A stretch of DNA of 64,000 nucleotides from Carnegiea gigantea (GCA_029747015.1 JAKOGI010000001.1:4707001-4771000), one strand, 5' to 3'. Shown: positions 33,905 through 46,014, numbered from the stretch's first letter. The notes: generated by a model not told the origin, from the sequence alone. Translations and numbers: made by a program.

Positions 33905-35624
33905 AGCTTTCTGCATCACATGCACAGAAATATGATGACAAGGTCTCATGTCTCACAATGTCCTAATTTCTTCTTGTTGCTTAAGTGAAGTGTCACAAAG
34001 AACGCAGCTACAGCTAGCAGATTGACCTGCCATTGCAACTGTTGTGGAAATCCAGATTAGTTTCTTTTTGCAAATACTTGGACAAAGAGGGAAGCTGCTA
34101 TGTGATAGGTCCATATATGCTTCCAGGGATATTTCCTGTCAAACTGGTTGTTGGACAGATCGAGATGTTTTATTGAGTTCAGTTGTGAGAGCAAGTCTGG
34201 GACTGAAGAAGTGAAATTGTTGCCTTGCAAGGATAAGAGACTTAGCTTTTTCAGGTTGCCAAGTTCAGGAGGCAGAGGGCCAGAGAGGATATTATTGCTT
34301 AGGTCAATTTTCACTAAATTGACTGCAGCAGCGATCTCAGGTGGGAGAAAACCTGCTATTTCGTTGTTCTGGGCAAATAACTCTGACAGATTTTTAGCAT
34401 TTCCAATTTTCCTTGATGACCTGTCGATTGATTGAAAGCTAAATCAATGATATTTGCAGCGGGCAGACCAAAAATTCCTCGGGTTATCAAGCCTGCAAGT
34501 TGATTGCAGCTGATCCCAAAACGTATGAGCGACATGCAATTGCAGTAACTACCAGGTATCTCCCCAGTGAATTGGTTGGAGAGAGCGAGTAAGTACAAGA
34601 GTGTATGTCCTCTGCAGATGTCCGGTGGCAGTTTACCAGATAATCAGTTCTCCGATATGTCTAAGGCAATCATAGTCGACAAATACCCTAAATCTGGGGG
34701 GACGTTTCCTGTCAGTTCTGGTAAACAGATAGGATGCTCAGTGTCTTTGAGTCCCCCAAAATGGCTGGAATTTCTCCTGTGAGGCTGTCGTTGTAAAGCA
34801 GTAGGACTTGGAGCTTGGAAAGACGGCATATTGGATCTGGTATTCTTCCTGACAGTAGGTTCACTGACACATCCAAAGCCACGAGTTCTGTCAGATTTCC
34901 CAAAGCTTCTGGGATTGTACGACTGAGCTCACTATAGTAAAGCATAAGAGACTTCAGATTTTTCAGCCTCCCTAGCTGGCGGAATCCCGCCCTTAAGGTA
35001 ATTCCCACTTAGCTCAAGATCAACAACGGATGTCATGTTGCCCATGGATGGTACGATACAACCTTGAAGCATGGTTGTTGAGAGCACCAAGGTTTCGAGT
35101 CTTCTCAATTGGTTGATGTTTTCTGGAAGTTCCCAGGGGTTGAAGTTTTCATTCTTGTTCAAGTTTAACGCCTTAAGATTGGTCAGGTTGATAATCCATA
35201 TAGGAAAGTTTCCTGTGAAGAGATGAACTGTAAGTCTAGCACACGAAGGTTTTCCATGTGGGAGAGATCTGGCAAGAAATAAAAACCCCATATTGAGCAC
35301 TTCCAAGTGAGAGCAGTTGACTATGCTCTCTGGGAAACAACCCTTGATTTTGTTACTGCTAATGTCCAGAGCAAGCAGCTCAGGCAGATAAACACATCTG
35401 GTGGCAGTGCCCCTTCTAGTGACCAACCTGAAAATATTGATCGTCGTGACTTGGCCTTCAATGTTGCATGCGATTCCAGTGTAGTTACAATAATTCTCAC
35501 CCTCTGGGCTCCAGTGGCATAAAGCATTACCCAAGAGAGAGCTTTTCATATGGCTAGGAGAGAGCTATGTAGCAAAAAAAAATGATATGACGAGAGTGGA
35601 TAAGTGAGTGAATTGTGGAGCCAT
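33905..35624 (-). pseudogene. CEPR1-like LRR receptor pseudogene (copy 2, no kinase)
   Basis: The degraded ATG is at 35624-35622 (MAPQFTHLST), with a stop soon after in the signal-peptide region. LRR homology then continues in broken frames: 35549-34932, 35008-34712, 34598-34356 and 34314-34057. Recognisable blocks include YCNYTGIACN, NPWELPENINQLRRL, LVLSTTMLQG, SLMLYYSEL, GIFGLPAANIIDLAFNQ and LSNNILSGPLPPELGNLKKL. A rough PLCPSICKKK follows at about 34075. On the minus strand near 33950-33905 the juxtamembrane sequence is still alignable with copy 1 (GAGACCTTGTCATC.., CTGTGCATGTGATG). Homology then stops and no kinase follows. Shared words (LVLSTTMLQG, GIFGLP.ANIID, GNYLKG) make copy 3 its nearest relative. 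Confidence 0.9.
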
Positions 35625-38600
35625 GGTTACAAGGAAGAAATTGAGAAGAGAAGGTGTTCAATATGGTTATTTTAGGTGGAAGACAACACAGAGATGGCAT
35701 GTATAGCTAAGTTTCATTGAGGGGATTTATCAGGAGTAGCTGTAATGGTGCTTTAAAAAAAAAAAAAAAAAGAGGAGATTTGTTCGACTAGCACTTGCTT
35801 CTGCAAGAGAGCAGTGCGTGGGTCCTGCCCACGTAGATCTACCATAAAGAAGCTCCAGTGCTGGTGCTTTCATTTGTAAAATGTCTGAATAAACTGTCTA
35901 ATCGTAATTCTTGTTTTATGTTTTTTCAATTAGGACCACTTGATGTGATATACCTTTTTTACTTGATCGCGCAGCATACTATGAATATCCTAGATATCCC
36001 TTATCAAAAGCAGATTTGCATCACATGGTTCTGCACTTATGCTGATTGATACAGAGACATGTTGGCGCCTGTTTTTCTTCCATGTGCAGCATTTGCACTA
36101 TGGTTTTGTGCTTAACGTTGCATTATTTCAGATCTCATTAGATCTGTTTCTTCGGACTTCTTCCAGTTGTTTATCTATAGCTTCTCTTGCCTGTTTTTCC
36201 TGCTTTTCTTTCTCTGGTGCTTCACTCTGAATTTATTCATTTTTTTGGGGTGATTCTTACCTGGAGTGTAGAGTCTTGTGAAATGATTAATTATATGCTG
36301 GCCAATGCCAATCATTATGGTGTTATGGGGGTTCCTCTCTCATCTAGGGTATGACTTCTTATGTTCTACAGGAACATAAATAATTGCTCTTTTCTTTGCA
36401 GTTCGTGGATTAAACTATGACACATAAGCAGGAGATTGTGTCAACTTATCAATTCCATGCTGATGATGTTGGGACTCTTTCTTTCTTGTGGTTGGGTAAC
36501 AGAGTAATCAGTCATTGTCATCGATTGCATTGTGTAAGCAGTTCTAAGGCCTAGTATGCCATATGGATATGTCCGTGTGGGGCAATGTGTGGAAGTTTAA
36601 AAATCAGTCTTGCTTGGAAAATGTGTGGCCGTGTGGGGGCTTAGATATAAGTATTCTTACCTACATAGAGACAATTTTGGTGCAATGGAAGTTTAAAAAT
36701 CATGAACATTCTAACTACTCTAGAGCAAAAGAAGTATAGAACAGTAGTGAGCCATTTTGTTAGCCCCACTAATCCGAAGCTGGAGGAAAGTGCTCAAAAA
36801 CTGACTTCTCTAGTGGATGATAGCCGGAAATCAAATGACTATGAAATTTTAGTCGCATGGCTAATAGTTTCAATATGTATTTATTTGTTATCACAGATTT
36901 CTTCCAACTGCCGATGTGAAGCGTGAAGCATTAGGACATTTTGCGTAGCATACCTTTGAGAAGTTCCTCTTGGAATCTGTAGTGCTGTAGCCTTTCTCTG
37001 GAAGCTATCCTGGCCGTATTAGGATTTAGGAAAACGTTTTGCGCCAATGAAACACATCATAGATTGCAAAGATCTGTGAATTGGCTAAACTGTAGTTAGA
37101 AGAAGTCTGGAGGTTAGTGGGCAGAAAGTCGAGCATCCTTATTCTACAGCTCAACTATGTTTGAGTTGATATCTACCTAGATGATGAAAGATCAGATGCT
37201 GCTCAATGAACTTTTCTTGCAAAAACAGATGACTGGAGGATTTAGTCCCAACAGGAAGTGGAAGACTACGTGGACAATGTTGGCCTTTATCTTTATAAGC
37301 TAACTACGTAACATCTCCATGATTAAATGTCTTATCGTTGGAAAAGATTGAAGTCATGGGACATAGTCATGGACTTAGGATTACATATTGTTGTTTTATT
37401 CTCTAGCTGTGGCCAATGATGCATTATCAAGTGATCTTCATGACATTTCCATCTGCTCCCAGATATTTGTTTCGTACACTTTTTCATCACCTTTTTTTTC
37501 TTTTTCCTTTTATCAGTTGGGGAGGGGGTCGTTTAATTTTACCTATTCCACCCGTCATTTGTATTCTTAGAGTCTTTAAACATCAGTGGGCCTCATCTGG
37601 ATGGTTGCCTCTCAATATTGTAGTGGAATGTTGTTAAGAGGAAGGATTTCCACTTATACACAAAGTAATGGTTGCTGATTTAGATGGCTAGTTTGTTGCA
37701 TTTGACAGGGGATCTGGATTATTGTACTCTGAGTTATGTATGACAATGTTATTGTGAATGAAAGTCGAGACCAGGTCACGCTTTGTGGCCTTTGGATTGA
37801 TTTCATGTGGGTTTTTCTCATGGGAGGACATTCTTTTAGTTTTGCATTAAGTTGAAATGTCTTCCACTTTTTTACCTTTCTTTTAGCGTCTCATTATCAT
37901 TATGTTTCAACTGAGATTTTCTGGGAAACAACTTAATCCTTTTCTTTTTCATTTTTTGTTTTACATTTTTGGTAATACGGGTGCACATATTTAACATTTT
38001 GCATCCATGTTGGTAGGAAGTACTAACTACTGAGTACTGACTTATTGGTTGCCTCGGTTCTATTTTGTGCCAGAGTAAGCATTAGTAGAAGTGTTTTGGT
38101 TTATGGTATAACTTTTTTGGTAGTCCAGTTTAATTTAGATGTTGTAATTTAGGCTCAACAATATTTATCCCCGTAGATATTGAAACTGCATTTTTAATCG
38201 TTAGGCTATGCTATTAGGTCAAACCCGGATTTGTGGGATGACCGTGCAATTACCTCGTGATGCTGTTTCTATTTTGGTATTAAAAATGTGGACATCAGGG
38301 CATAAATGAAAACTGTGCATCGTCTTGATTGTCAGGAGCCAAGTTCAACTAATGTACTTAGCTGTCCTGGTACATGCCACCAATTTTCTGGAAATGTTAC
38401 ACGTCTTGGTCTACATAAGTGTCAAGTGTTTATGCCCATGTCCTATGTCAAACGTCTTATATGGATTCTTGACCTGAAATTAAGAATTTGAGTAATACAA
38501 CATGTGGGCATTGTGATACATCTCTGTTGTTTCATGGGATATTATGATAAAAAATGTAAGTCTGTAAGATATTATTACAAGCAATATGGATGGCTGATTG

Positions 38601-40207
38601 AAAATTATAGGTCGAGGGCTAGATTCATGAGGGGCAAAATTAAATGCCTAAGTTTACGTCCCGTTTCTCAAGCATATACCCTCGAGATCACTTTTTGATA
38701 TGACGAAGCAAACATGAACATGTACTTAACTAAGTTGTCCTGTCTTAGGCATATTTTGAAACATAATTATTCTAGATATATTTCTGTTTATTATAAACAA
38801 ATGCAATTATTCATGTTGGAGGTGGAGCTTTCATCTTTTTTATGGTGATCTCAGCTGATTGCTTTTATTCATCTCATTTAATCCACTCTTTCAAAAGATT
38901 GAAAAGTCATCGCTCCCAGTGAAAGTAGGTACTGCTCGGGTATCTTATCCTCAGGTCCTCACTAAATTTTCTTCAATTTATTGCAAGTAGCTGGATTCAA
39001 TGGATTGTGGGCTCAATATGGTGCGCCCGGGGGGGGGGGGGGGAGATTAAAGCAAATAATAAACCTTGAAAGGCATCAACAGATGTTGAACACAGCCACG
39101 CAGTATACACCAAACAAATAAAAGGAGAGCAACCATATAATGCAAAGAATTGTCATGGGGCAATGACGTCCACGACCAGTCACGTGCTAAATCTCTATGT
39201 CAAGTGTGTCTCTGATGAATTCATCCCAAAGTCAAGCACGAGCTATCCTGTTGCTAGGATAATCACCTTGGGAAATAGCTGAGTCGGCCACTTGGACAGA
39301 TATCTATAGTGGACACTTGTATTAGAGTTTGGTGACGTAGCGTTGAACTAGGTTCTAGTAGGAGTTTTGAATTACATCCGTTAATTCTGACTTTTCAGTG
39401 AACTGAAATTGTAATGACATAACATGCAGTCAAGTTTTTCCTTAAGTTCCAACTGTAGGGTGAATCCTTGCCTAGTAGTATTATTTTCCCATTGCATTGT
39501 TCAAGAATATCTGCAGCAGTAACAACAATCATGTAGTTGGATTCCACCTCAGGTGGGGTCAGGAGAGCTGCAGATATATCTTACCTTACTCCTAATCAGT
39601 GAAAACTTATAAGAAGGTATTTGCAAGAGATCCGACCAAAAGACAAATATTAGGTGCACTTGCATACTATAATTTGCATGCAACAAGCTAAAGTTTAAAA
39701 ATATCGTCCAGGCTTGATGAGGTCCAAACTCCCAACAGCTTTTCAAATCAAGCTAGGGGCTGTGCTATCTTTTTTTCCCCAAAAAAATGAAAAATTAAAA
39801 AAGAAAGGAATTGATCACGAACCCTTGACCCTCATTTTGAATAGCTTTCAGAGTGAACCTTCTCAAACTAGAATGAACTTCAAATCAATGAGCAAGTCCG
39901 CCTTTCCTCAACTGTAAATCAGCCATTTTGCTGGTGTCTTCTGCCCTCCTTTCGTATTTATTTTGCTGCTTATTTCACCGTTATTCGTCCTTCTTTATTT
40001 TGAATTATATAGAACATGCGTCATGCTGCTTTTACCCATATTTTCTCGATGCCAAGTGTAAGGCTTGTACATCTTGACCTCCTTAGACCCCACAATGACA
40101 CTATCTGTGCTGGGAAGCATTATTGTTTTTCTTGTTAATTTGATCAGCACTGGTAATCTTGGCTAGTCCATTGGATCATTTCTCTATTGTGCTTTTTTCG
40201 TTGTATT
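35625..40207. other. Spacer between receptor copies 2 and 3, no gene recognised
   Basis: No kinase sequence is present, so the kinase of copy 3 has not simply been displaced here. Words such as AGTAATGGTTGCTGATTTAGA (about 37664) resemble the flank of copy 1 (about 22360), suggesting partly duplicated spacers. A G run lies at 39028-39043. Small frames are unrecognised. Confidence 0.35.
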
Positions 40208-40266
40208 GATTCTATTGAAGGAGCTTACATCAAATGAACAAAGGGTGATGAAGTCATCATCTCCTG
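40208..40266 (-). pseudogene. Juxtamembrane remnant downstream of the copy 3 stop
   Basis: In a frame different from the upstream ORF, the minus strand reads GDDDFITLCSFDVSSFNRI. This aligns with HDETMSLSFCSYDVKSFHKI of copy 1, just ahead of its kinase. Similarity ends there. The copy 3 stop therefore arose by a small frameshift after the membrane segment, and the kinase was lost by a break immediately beyond this remnant. Confidence 0.75.
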
Positions 40267-40269
40267 TTT

Positions 40270-42126
40270 CTAAATCTTCTCATACAGTGACGGGCGTTTC
40301 ATGAACAGCACAATGCCGTCTAACAAAGTAACTACTGAGACCACTAGTAGCGTCACCAACATCAAGGTCGGTCTCCTCTTCTTGGAATTATTTGAACAAA
40401 GTGGGAAGCTTCTATCTGACGGTTGTATATATGCTATGACACACAGCCCTGGATTGCCCAGAAAGCTCTTTGCCAAACTTTCTTTAAATAGTGGGAGGGG
40501 AATTGGACCCTGAAGACGATTATTTGACAAGTTTATAGTGCAGGGGAGTAGATCAGACAGATTCTCAGGAATATTTCCGATGAATTGGTTGTTGGAAAGG
40601 TCGAGATCATTGAGGGATTTCAGCTGTGAGAGTGAGTCCGGGATGGATGATGTGAAACTGTTGTTTTTTAATAGCAGCAGACTTAGCCTCTTGAGGCCAC
40701 CAAGCTTAGCAGGTATTGAGCCAGAGAGAAGATTGTTGCTTAGATCAATCTTGACTAGATTGTGTGCTTCAGAGATCTCATGAGGCAGGACTCCTGACAA
40801 TCTGTTGTTCTGAGCAAAGAACTCTGACATGTTCTTGGCATTTCCGATTGCGGGGGAAATTGGACCGGTCAATTCATTGAAAGCGAAATCAATGATGTTG
40901 GCACTAGGAAGGCCAAAAATCCCTTGGGGTACCTGGCCCACCAAGTTGTTCTTGCTGATGCGAAAACGTACGAGTGAAGTGCATTTTGCATAGCTTTCTG
41001 GTATCTCCCCGGTGAACATGTTGGAAAGGGCACAAAAGTAGTTGAGCTTACCTCCTCTGCAGATGTTCAGTGGCAGTTTGCCGGAGAGGTGATTCTCTGA
41101 TATATCTACTGCAATCATGGTTGATGAATTCCCTAGGTTTTGGGGAACTTCACCTGTCAGGAGGTTGTCATAGAGGGATAAGAGGCCTAGAGTCTTTGAG
41201 TCCCCCAGAGCAGGTGGAATTTCGCCTGTGAGGCTGTTGTTGTAAATCTGCAAGGCATATAATTTGGGAAGACGGCATATTGAATCTGGTATCTTCCCTA
41301 TCAATAGGTTCACTGACAAGTCAACATCTGAAAGCTCCGTTAGATTTCCTAACTCTTCAGGGATTTTGCCAGTGAGCCCCTGATTGTAGTAAAGCATAAG
41401 AGATTGAAGGTTTCTCAGCTTTCCTAGCTGTCGAGGAATCTCACCCTTCAGGTAGTTCCCACTCAGCTCAAGAACAACGAGGGATGTCATGTTTCCCAAC
41501 ACTGGCAAGATTCGACCTTGAAGCATGGTTGTTGACAGCACTAGTGTTTTCAGCCTTGTCAGCTGAGCGATATTCTGCGGTAGTTCCCAGGGGTTGAAGT
41601 TTGCATTCTCGTTCATGACTAGTACCTCAAGATTAGTGAGGTTAACAAGTGACATAGGGAAGTCCCCTGTGAATAGATTGTACTGTAAGTCCAGGAAACG
41701 AAGGGACTGCAGTCGGGAAAAGTTGGGCAGTGTCCCTTCTAGGGAGTTGAAACCCATGTCGAGGACTTCCAAGAAAGAGCAATTGAGGATGCCCTCTGGG
41801 AATTTGCCCTGGATTTTATTGTTGCTAATATCAAGAGCACGCAGCTCAGGCATATATGAGCAAACATTCGGTGGCAATGAGCCCTTCAACGAACAGCCTG
41901 AGATATTGACTCCCATGACTTGGCCTTGAATATTGCAGGTGATTCCAGTGTAGTTACAATAGGAGCTCTGCCCCTTGGCATGCCAATCAGATAAGGTGCT
42001 TCCTGAGAGAGAGCTCTTCATGAGGGTGAAGTATTCAGACTGCTTATCACTAGTGGCTCCTAGAGGTGGAAGGAGCGATGACAGCAATACTATGAAAGAC
42101 AACAGACATATAGATTGAAAAGCCAT
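40270..42126 (-). CDS. Kinase-less CEPR1-like LRR receptor-like protein (copy 3)
   Basis: Uninterrupted 618-residue ORF. I chose ATG 42126 (MAFQSICLLSFIVLL) over the upstream in-frame ATG at 42261 because it gives a signal peptide aligned with copy 1. The ectodomain is complete: Cys cap (SSYCNYTGITCN), about twenty LRRs aligned one-to-one with copy 1, and the pre-membrane Cys pair (GNPGLC, FPLC). A transmembrane segment lies at about 589-608 (LMLVTLLVVSVVTLLDGIVL, with an unusual Asp). The tail is only about ten residues (MKRPSLYEKI). There is no kinase. If expressed it would be a plasma-membrane receptor-like protein that could bind a CEP-type peptide without signalling alone: a decoy, a co-receptor or a dominant-negative partner. 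This role is inference. It could also be a young pseudogene. Confidence 0.85.
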   Translation of the reverse strand: MAFQSICLLSFIVLLSSLLPPLGATSDKQSEYFTLMKSSLSGSTLSDWHAKGQSSYCNYTGITCNIQGQVMGVNISGCSLKGSLPPNVCSYMPELRALDISNNKIQGKFPEGILNCSFLEVLDMGFNSLEGTLPNFSRLQSLRFLDLQYNLFTGDFPMSLVNLTNLEVLVMNENANFNPWELPQNIAQLTRLKTLVLSTTMLQGRILPVLGNMTSLVVLELSGNYLKGEIPRQLGKLRNLQSLMLYYNQGLTGKIPEELGNLTELSDVDLSVNLLIGKIPDSICRLPKLYALQIYNNSLTGEIPPALGDSKTLGLLSLYDNLLTGEVPQNLGNSSTMIAVDISENHLSGKLPLNICRGGKLNYFCALSNMFTGEIPESYAKCTSLVRFRISKNNLVGQVPQGIFGLPSANIIDFAFNELTGPISPAIGNAKNMSEFFAQNNRLSGVLPHEISEAHNLVKIDLSNNLLSGSIPAKLGGLKRLSLLLLKNNSFTSSIPDSLSQLKSLNDLDLSNNQFIGNIPENLSDLLPCTINLSNNRLQGPIPLPLFKESLAKSFLGNPGLCVIAYIQPSDRSFPLCSNNSKKRRPTLMLVTLLVVSVVTLLDGIVLFMKRPSLYEKI

Positions 42127-42212
42127 GGACGAAAGGACTGAGCAAGAGACGAGTGGATGAATTACGTTGATATGTGCTGCTGTTGCAGGTGAAGGGCAGA
42201 CTCCACCTATGC

Positions 42213-42218
42213 TATATA
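42213..42218 (-). promoter_or_regulatory. Probable TATA box of the kinase-less copy 3
   Basis: On the minus strand TGTATATAGCATAGG lies about 87-92 bases upstream of ATG 42126, the same spacing as in copy 1. Confidence 0.5.
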
Positions 42219-42587
42219 CAAATTTGCTCAAAAGGGGAGGGGTGGACAAAGAATATTGCATAAAGGAGAACTATGTTATACCCATTCGGACATCTGGGAT
42301 ATTGCACAAACGGAGAACTATGCTATACCAATTAGGACATGTGGGACTAACCCAGCATTATTACAATTGCTGAGATGAACCTAATTCCTTTTGTTATAAT
42401 ATTCAAATGCGTGGAATTGGATGTCCCCTAGCATTATAAATGAAAAGAAAACCACTGGAAAGCTAGACATTCAGTGACATTAAATTATTGGTAGATCCTT
42501 GTTGAAAATTTGAGAACCATAAAATGCAAAAAAGGGGGGATTCTTAGCTACCTAGATGATATTAGAAGGTTTTGACCAGACATTTAA

Positions 42588-42938
42588 GAGCACTTGCAAT
42601 GGGATCCATATTTTTAGATCACAAATAGGGACCTACACCTTCCACATCATTCTACAACCCAACTTTTTCTCTCCCTTTTACATCAAATGGATCACCAACT
42701 TGGATCACTAAGTAAAATATTGCTTATAGACCCACATTTAAACATATTTAATTAGTTTTAGCCTTTTATTTTGTAGTATTCATTAATGTGCTTGCCAAAA
42801 AAAAGGGAGAAAGAAAGTTGTGAGCGGATCACCGCAGGGAGCCGAATTGCGGGGCGGGCCGCGTGGATCACTGATTTAGATGATATTTTGAATCATGAGC
42901 CTCCCTTTTGGACCATGATCCAAGCAATGCAGGTGCTC
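42588..42938. mobile_element. PIF/Harbinger (Tourist-like) MITE
   Basis: 351 bp. Terminal inverted repeats GAGCACTTGCAATGG (left) and GAGCACCTGCATTGC (right, inverted), with a 3-bp TAA target duplication at 42585-42587 and 42939-42941. Inside are inverted GGATCCATA / TGGATCA-type segments and a GC-rich patch at 42835-42870. Non-coding. Confidence 0.85.
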
Positions 42939-42941
42939 TAA

Positions 42942-45900
42942 TTATCGTAGAAAGGAAGAGGGAATGGTTTGAGGCACGTGCAAGATGTCATGATTTTTAT
43001 AATCTCCAGGTATGGTCATAGCAAACATACTAGGCCTTAGTATTTCTTTATTTATATCTAGCTGGGTTTTCATTTTAAATTTTCTGAGGTGGACGTGATG
43101 TGATTATAAGGTGTTAGCTAGAACTACTCTTGTATTGTGGGCTGCCCAATGTAACGTTGGTTGCCATATATCTGTTCAAAAGAGGACAAGAAAAAAAGAT
43201 AAGAGTTTTTAAAAATTCTTTATTTATTGGAAAGTCTCATGCACTGCATGCTTTGGTGACATTAGTGCATTGGAACTGGAAGCTTGCATTAGTGAAAGTC
43301 ATTATATTACATTTGTATGATTGCATAATTATTGTTTTTGACACTTATGGTTGGTAGGTAATTCACTTGAACATTCATATTTGGGCACCTGATCATCTAT
43401 GCCAAGCCAAACAAATATTCATACCTAGTATGTTAATAATGGCTGTTAATGAACCAGCTATTCATGGTTTGCTAAGTGAAAGTTCGTAATCAGACACCCC
43501 CTTGGGGGGGAGGGGCTTGTTAAAAAAAAAAAAATTCCGTGCTTTAAGTAATTTACATTACATGATCTGTTGAGTAGCTGTTGAACACCATCAAGCTTTT
43601 CTTCCCATCTTTCCAAATTCTTGATCTCCACCTGTATTTGTTTTCATTTTTCTCATGGATTTTCCCTACTATTTTGTATCTTATTAAGGGCTGTGACTTT
43701 TATGCATCATTGCAGGTGACGTTAACAGGAGACCGTGGTCATTTGGAGAATGTTAAATGTCAATTGCTACCGAGGTTCCCTGTTGATTTGAATCTTTCCT
43801 TTCTGTGTCATACAGGTGCATACACTTACTCTAGTTCATTTCCAGGTTCATTGCTAAACTATCTTGCAGAGCGAGGAGGTTTTGTAGAACTTGTTACTTG
43901 TGCGTGTGAATGATTGCTTTTGCGTGGTTTGTGTAACAGAAAGACCAATCGCTGCACTCCATTGTGTCATCTTGGTTCTTCCGAGGCCCCACGAGCTAGA
44001 TTAATATGCCGTAGTTACGGAATTAAATTGGTATGAAATTTTAGTCATAAAATTAATGTACTTTTATTGTAAATTTGCATGTGGTGAATGAGTGCTTCTG
44101 TCTTTCTCATTGAAATGCGTATCTGGGGTTACATCTTTAGCTGTCGTTGGAACAAAGCATTAGACCATCTTGTATAATTTAATGTGAAGTCGTCTAAGTA
44201 TTTGTAGCATTTAGGGCAAATGCTTCATGCAGACAAAACCCATTGCACTTGGTAAAAGGTTAGCAGGTTGATGTGGTTATGTAGTTGTAGTTATGACAAG
44301 AAACGTGTGGTTATTTAACATGCTGTTTTCTCTCAATTGCAATGCAAAGGTATATTTGTGTTGGACATAAGACCCTGCAAATGGGTATTTGGATGGCGTC
44401 AAAATAGTTTGAGAAATACCCAAGTCAGACGGATTGAATTAGGATTATTTCAAGTTCGGTTCTGCTATTCGTTTGCTCAATTAGCTTGTATAGGGTTATC
44501 GGTCCTGGTCAACTTTAGAAGGTTTATCAAAGATGATTTTGATGGTAAAGGTAATATAGTCTTCATACGCCTTCTGTTTTCTGAATACATCTAGGTGACT
44601 AGGGCAATAAGTCCAGTAGGGATTTGGAGACTGCTAAGATAACATCAGTCTTTATCTTTATGATCTTTCTACATAGGCTATCCACGGTTAGAGATTGTTC
44701 CCTTCCAAAAGAACTAATTGAAGGACATCTGGATGTGGAAATGGGAATAGATGTTTTTCTTTTTACTATCTTGGTGATGCCAAGGTCTGCAAACCAGTTC
44801 ACCTATGGAAGTGTGTTTGGCACGGAAGAAGAGTCTTTTTCTATTAAATATTTTCCTTTGCGAAATGAGTTATAGATAAAAATGACCTTTTTTAAATGTT
44901 GTCTAGAGTTTGGCATAGTATTTGAAAATCTTTCTCAAAAAGAGAATATCAGTCCAACCTCCCCCCCAAAAAAAAAAAGAATAAAGAAAAAAATGGTTTG
45001 GGTGAGGTTTTGATTCAGTAGGCAAACGAATCAAAGCCTCTTGCAGAGTAAGTCTTACTGTATGGAAGGTCAGCCTGCTAAGCTTCAGTCCAGTAGGCCA
45101 TTCTGCTTTTGATCTTCATTGCAAACCCTAAACATCCATCCTTTCCTGTTTGAAAATCACTGCACTCCTTCCCTAAACTCCAAACCACTGCAAAGAACAA
45201 AGTAACAAAGATCATGTTTTTTTGCAACCTTTTTGTATCAAAGTATAGATTGCTCTGCCACTGATCAAAGAATTCAGGAATGGTGGCAGGAAAAGTCAAA
45301 TAGAATCCCTAACCCCTACTTCAGCCGCACAAAGTTTCCCATATCTTATACTAACGAATGACCAAATGTTCTAATCTAAAACCTCGTTAGTGTTCTTGGC
45401 TAGGTGCAAACAATGAAATCAGGTTACTGTAATCTTTTCTACGTGTATTGAGCTTATCCAGCAAAGTCAAACACAACATCTGATCCTCTTCGTTTTTCCA
45501 AACATAGGAAAATAAAAAAATTTTAATGTCCCCACTACCTTCCCTAAATATTTACTCATTCTTATTCATAAACCAACTCAACAAGAAGTTAAGGCCGATA
45601 AGGTTCCAGAATAGACTTTTCACTCTTATGTGCCCTTTCACATGAATGACGTTTAGCCTTTAAGCATGGATGCGGCAAATGCCCTTCCTTACCTTGCGTG
45701 ATAACTCGATATAGGCGCTACTGGGATCTGAATCTAAGATTTCTTGCTTGAACATGCTTTGATACCATATCCAAGAACCAACTCTATCAAAACCTTAAAC
45801 TGATAGTTGAAGGCTTGAGAATAAGTTCTATACTCGAACAATTAATTATGTTTTTGTTTTTTTCCTTTTCAAGTGTTTGTGTAATTTCTCCTGTGTCACC

Positions 45901-46009
45901 TGTCATTTGACATTCTAAGGACCCATTAACATGTGCACCTCATTTGATGGATGTCCTTCAATGTTGTAGGGAGAGAAGTTTAAAAAAAAGATCTTATTCC
46001 ATTCTATTC
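42942..46009. other. Upstream flank of copy 3, no gene recognised
   Basis: Contains an exon-like stretch at about 43716-43815 inside a longer open frame (43581-43913), comparable in layout with 20688-20777, and a C-run/A-run at 44961-44978. No family recognised. Confidence 0.3.
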
Positions 46010-46014
46010 GTGCT

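Noticed and set aside
35625..40207. Search for a displaced kinase exon belonging to copy 3
   Set aside because: No HRD, DFG or Gly-loop sequence was found on either strand by eye.
42127..42261. Upstream in-frame ATG adding 45 residues to copy 3
   Set aside because: It would bury the signal peptide, and the putative TATA box lies inside this stretch. The downstream ATG matches copy 1.
43581..43913. 110-codon plus-strand frame
   Set aside because: The first half is low-complexity Phe/Leu from a T-rich tract. Only the 43716-43815 part has exon-like borders, and no family was recognised.
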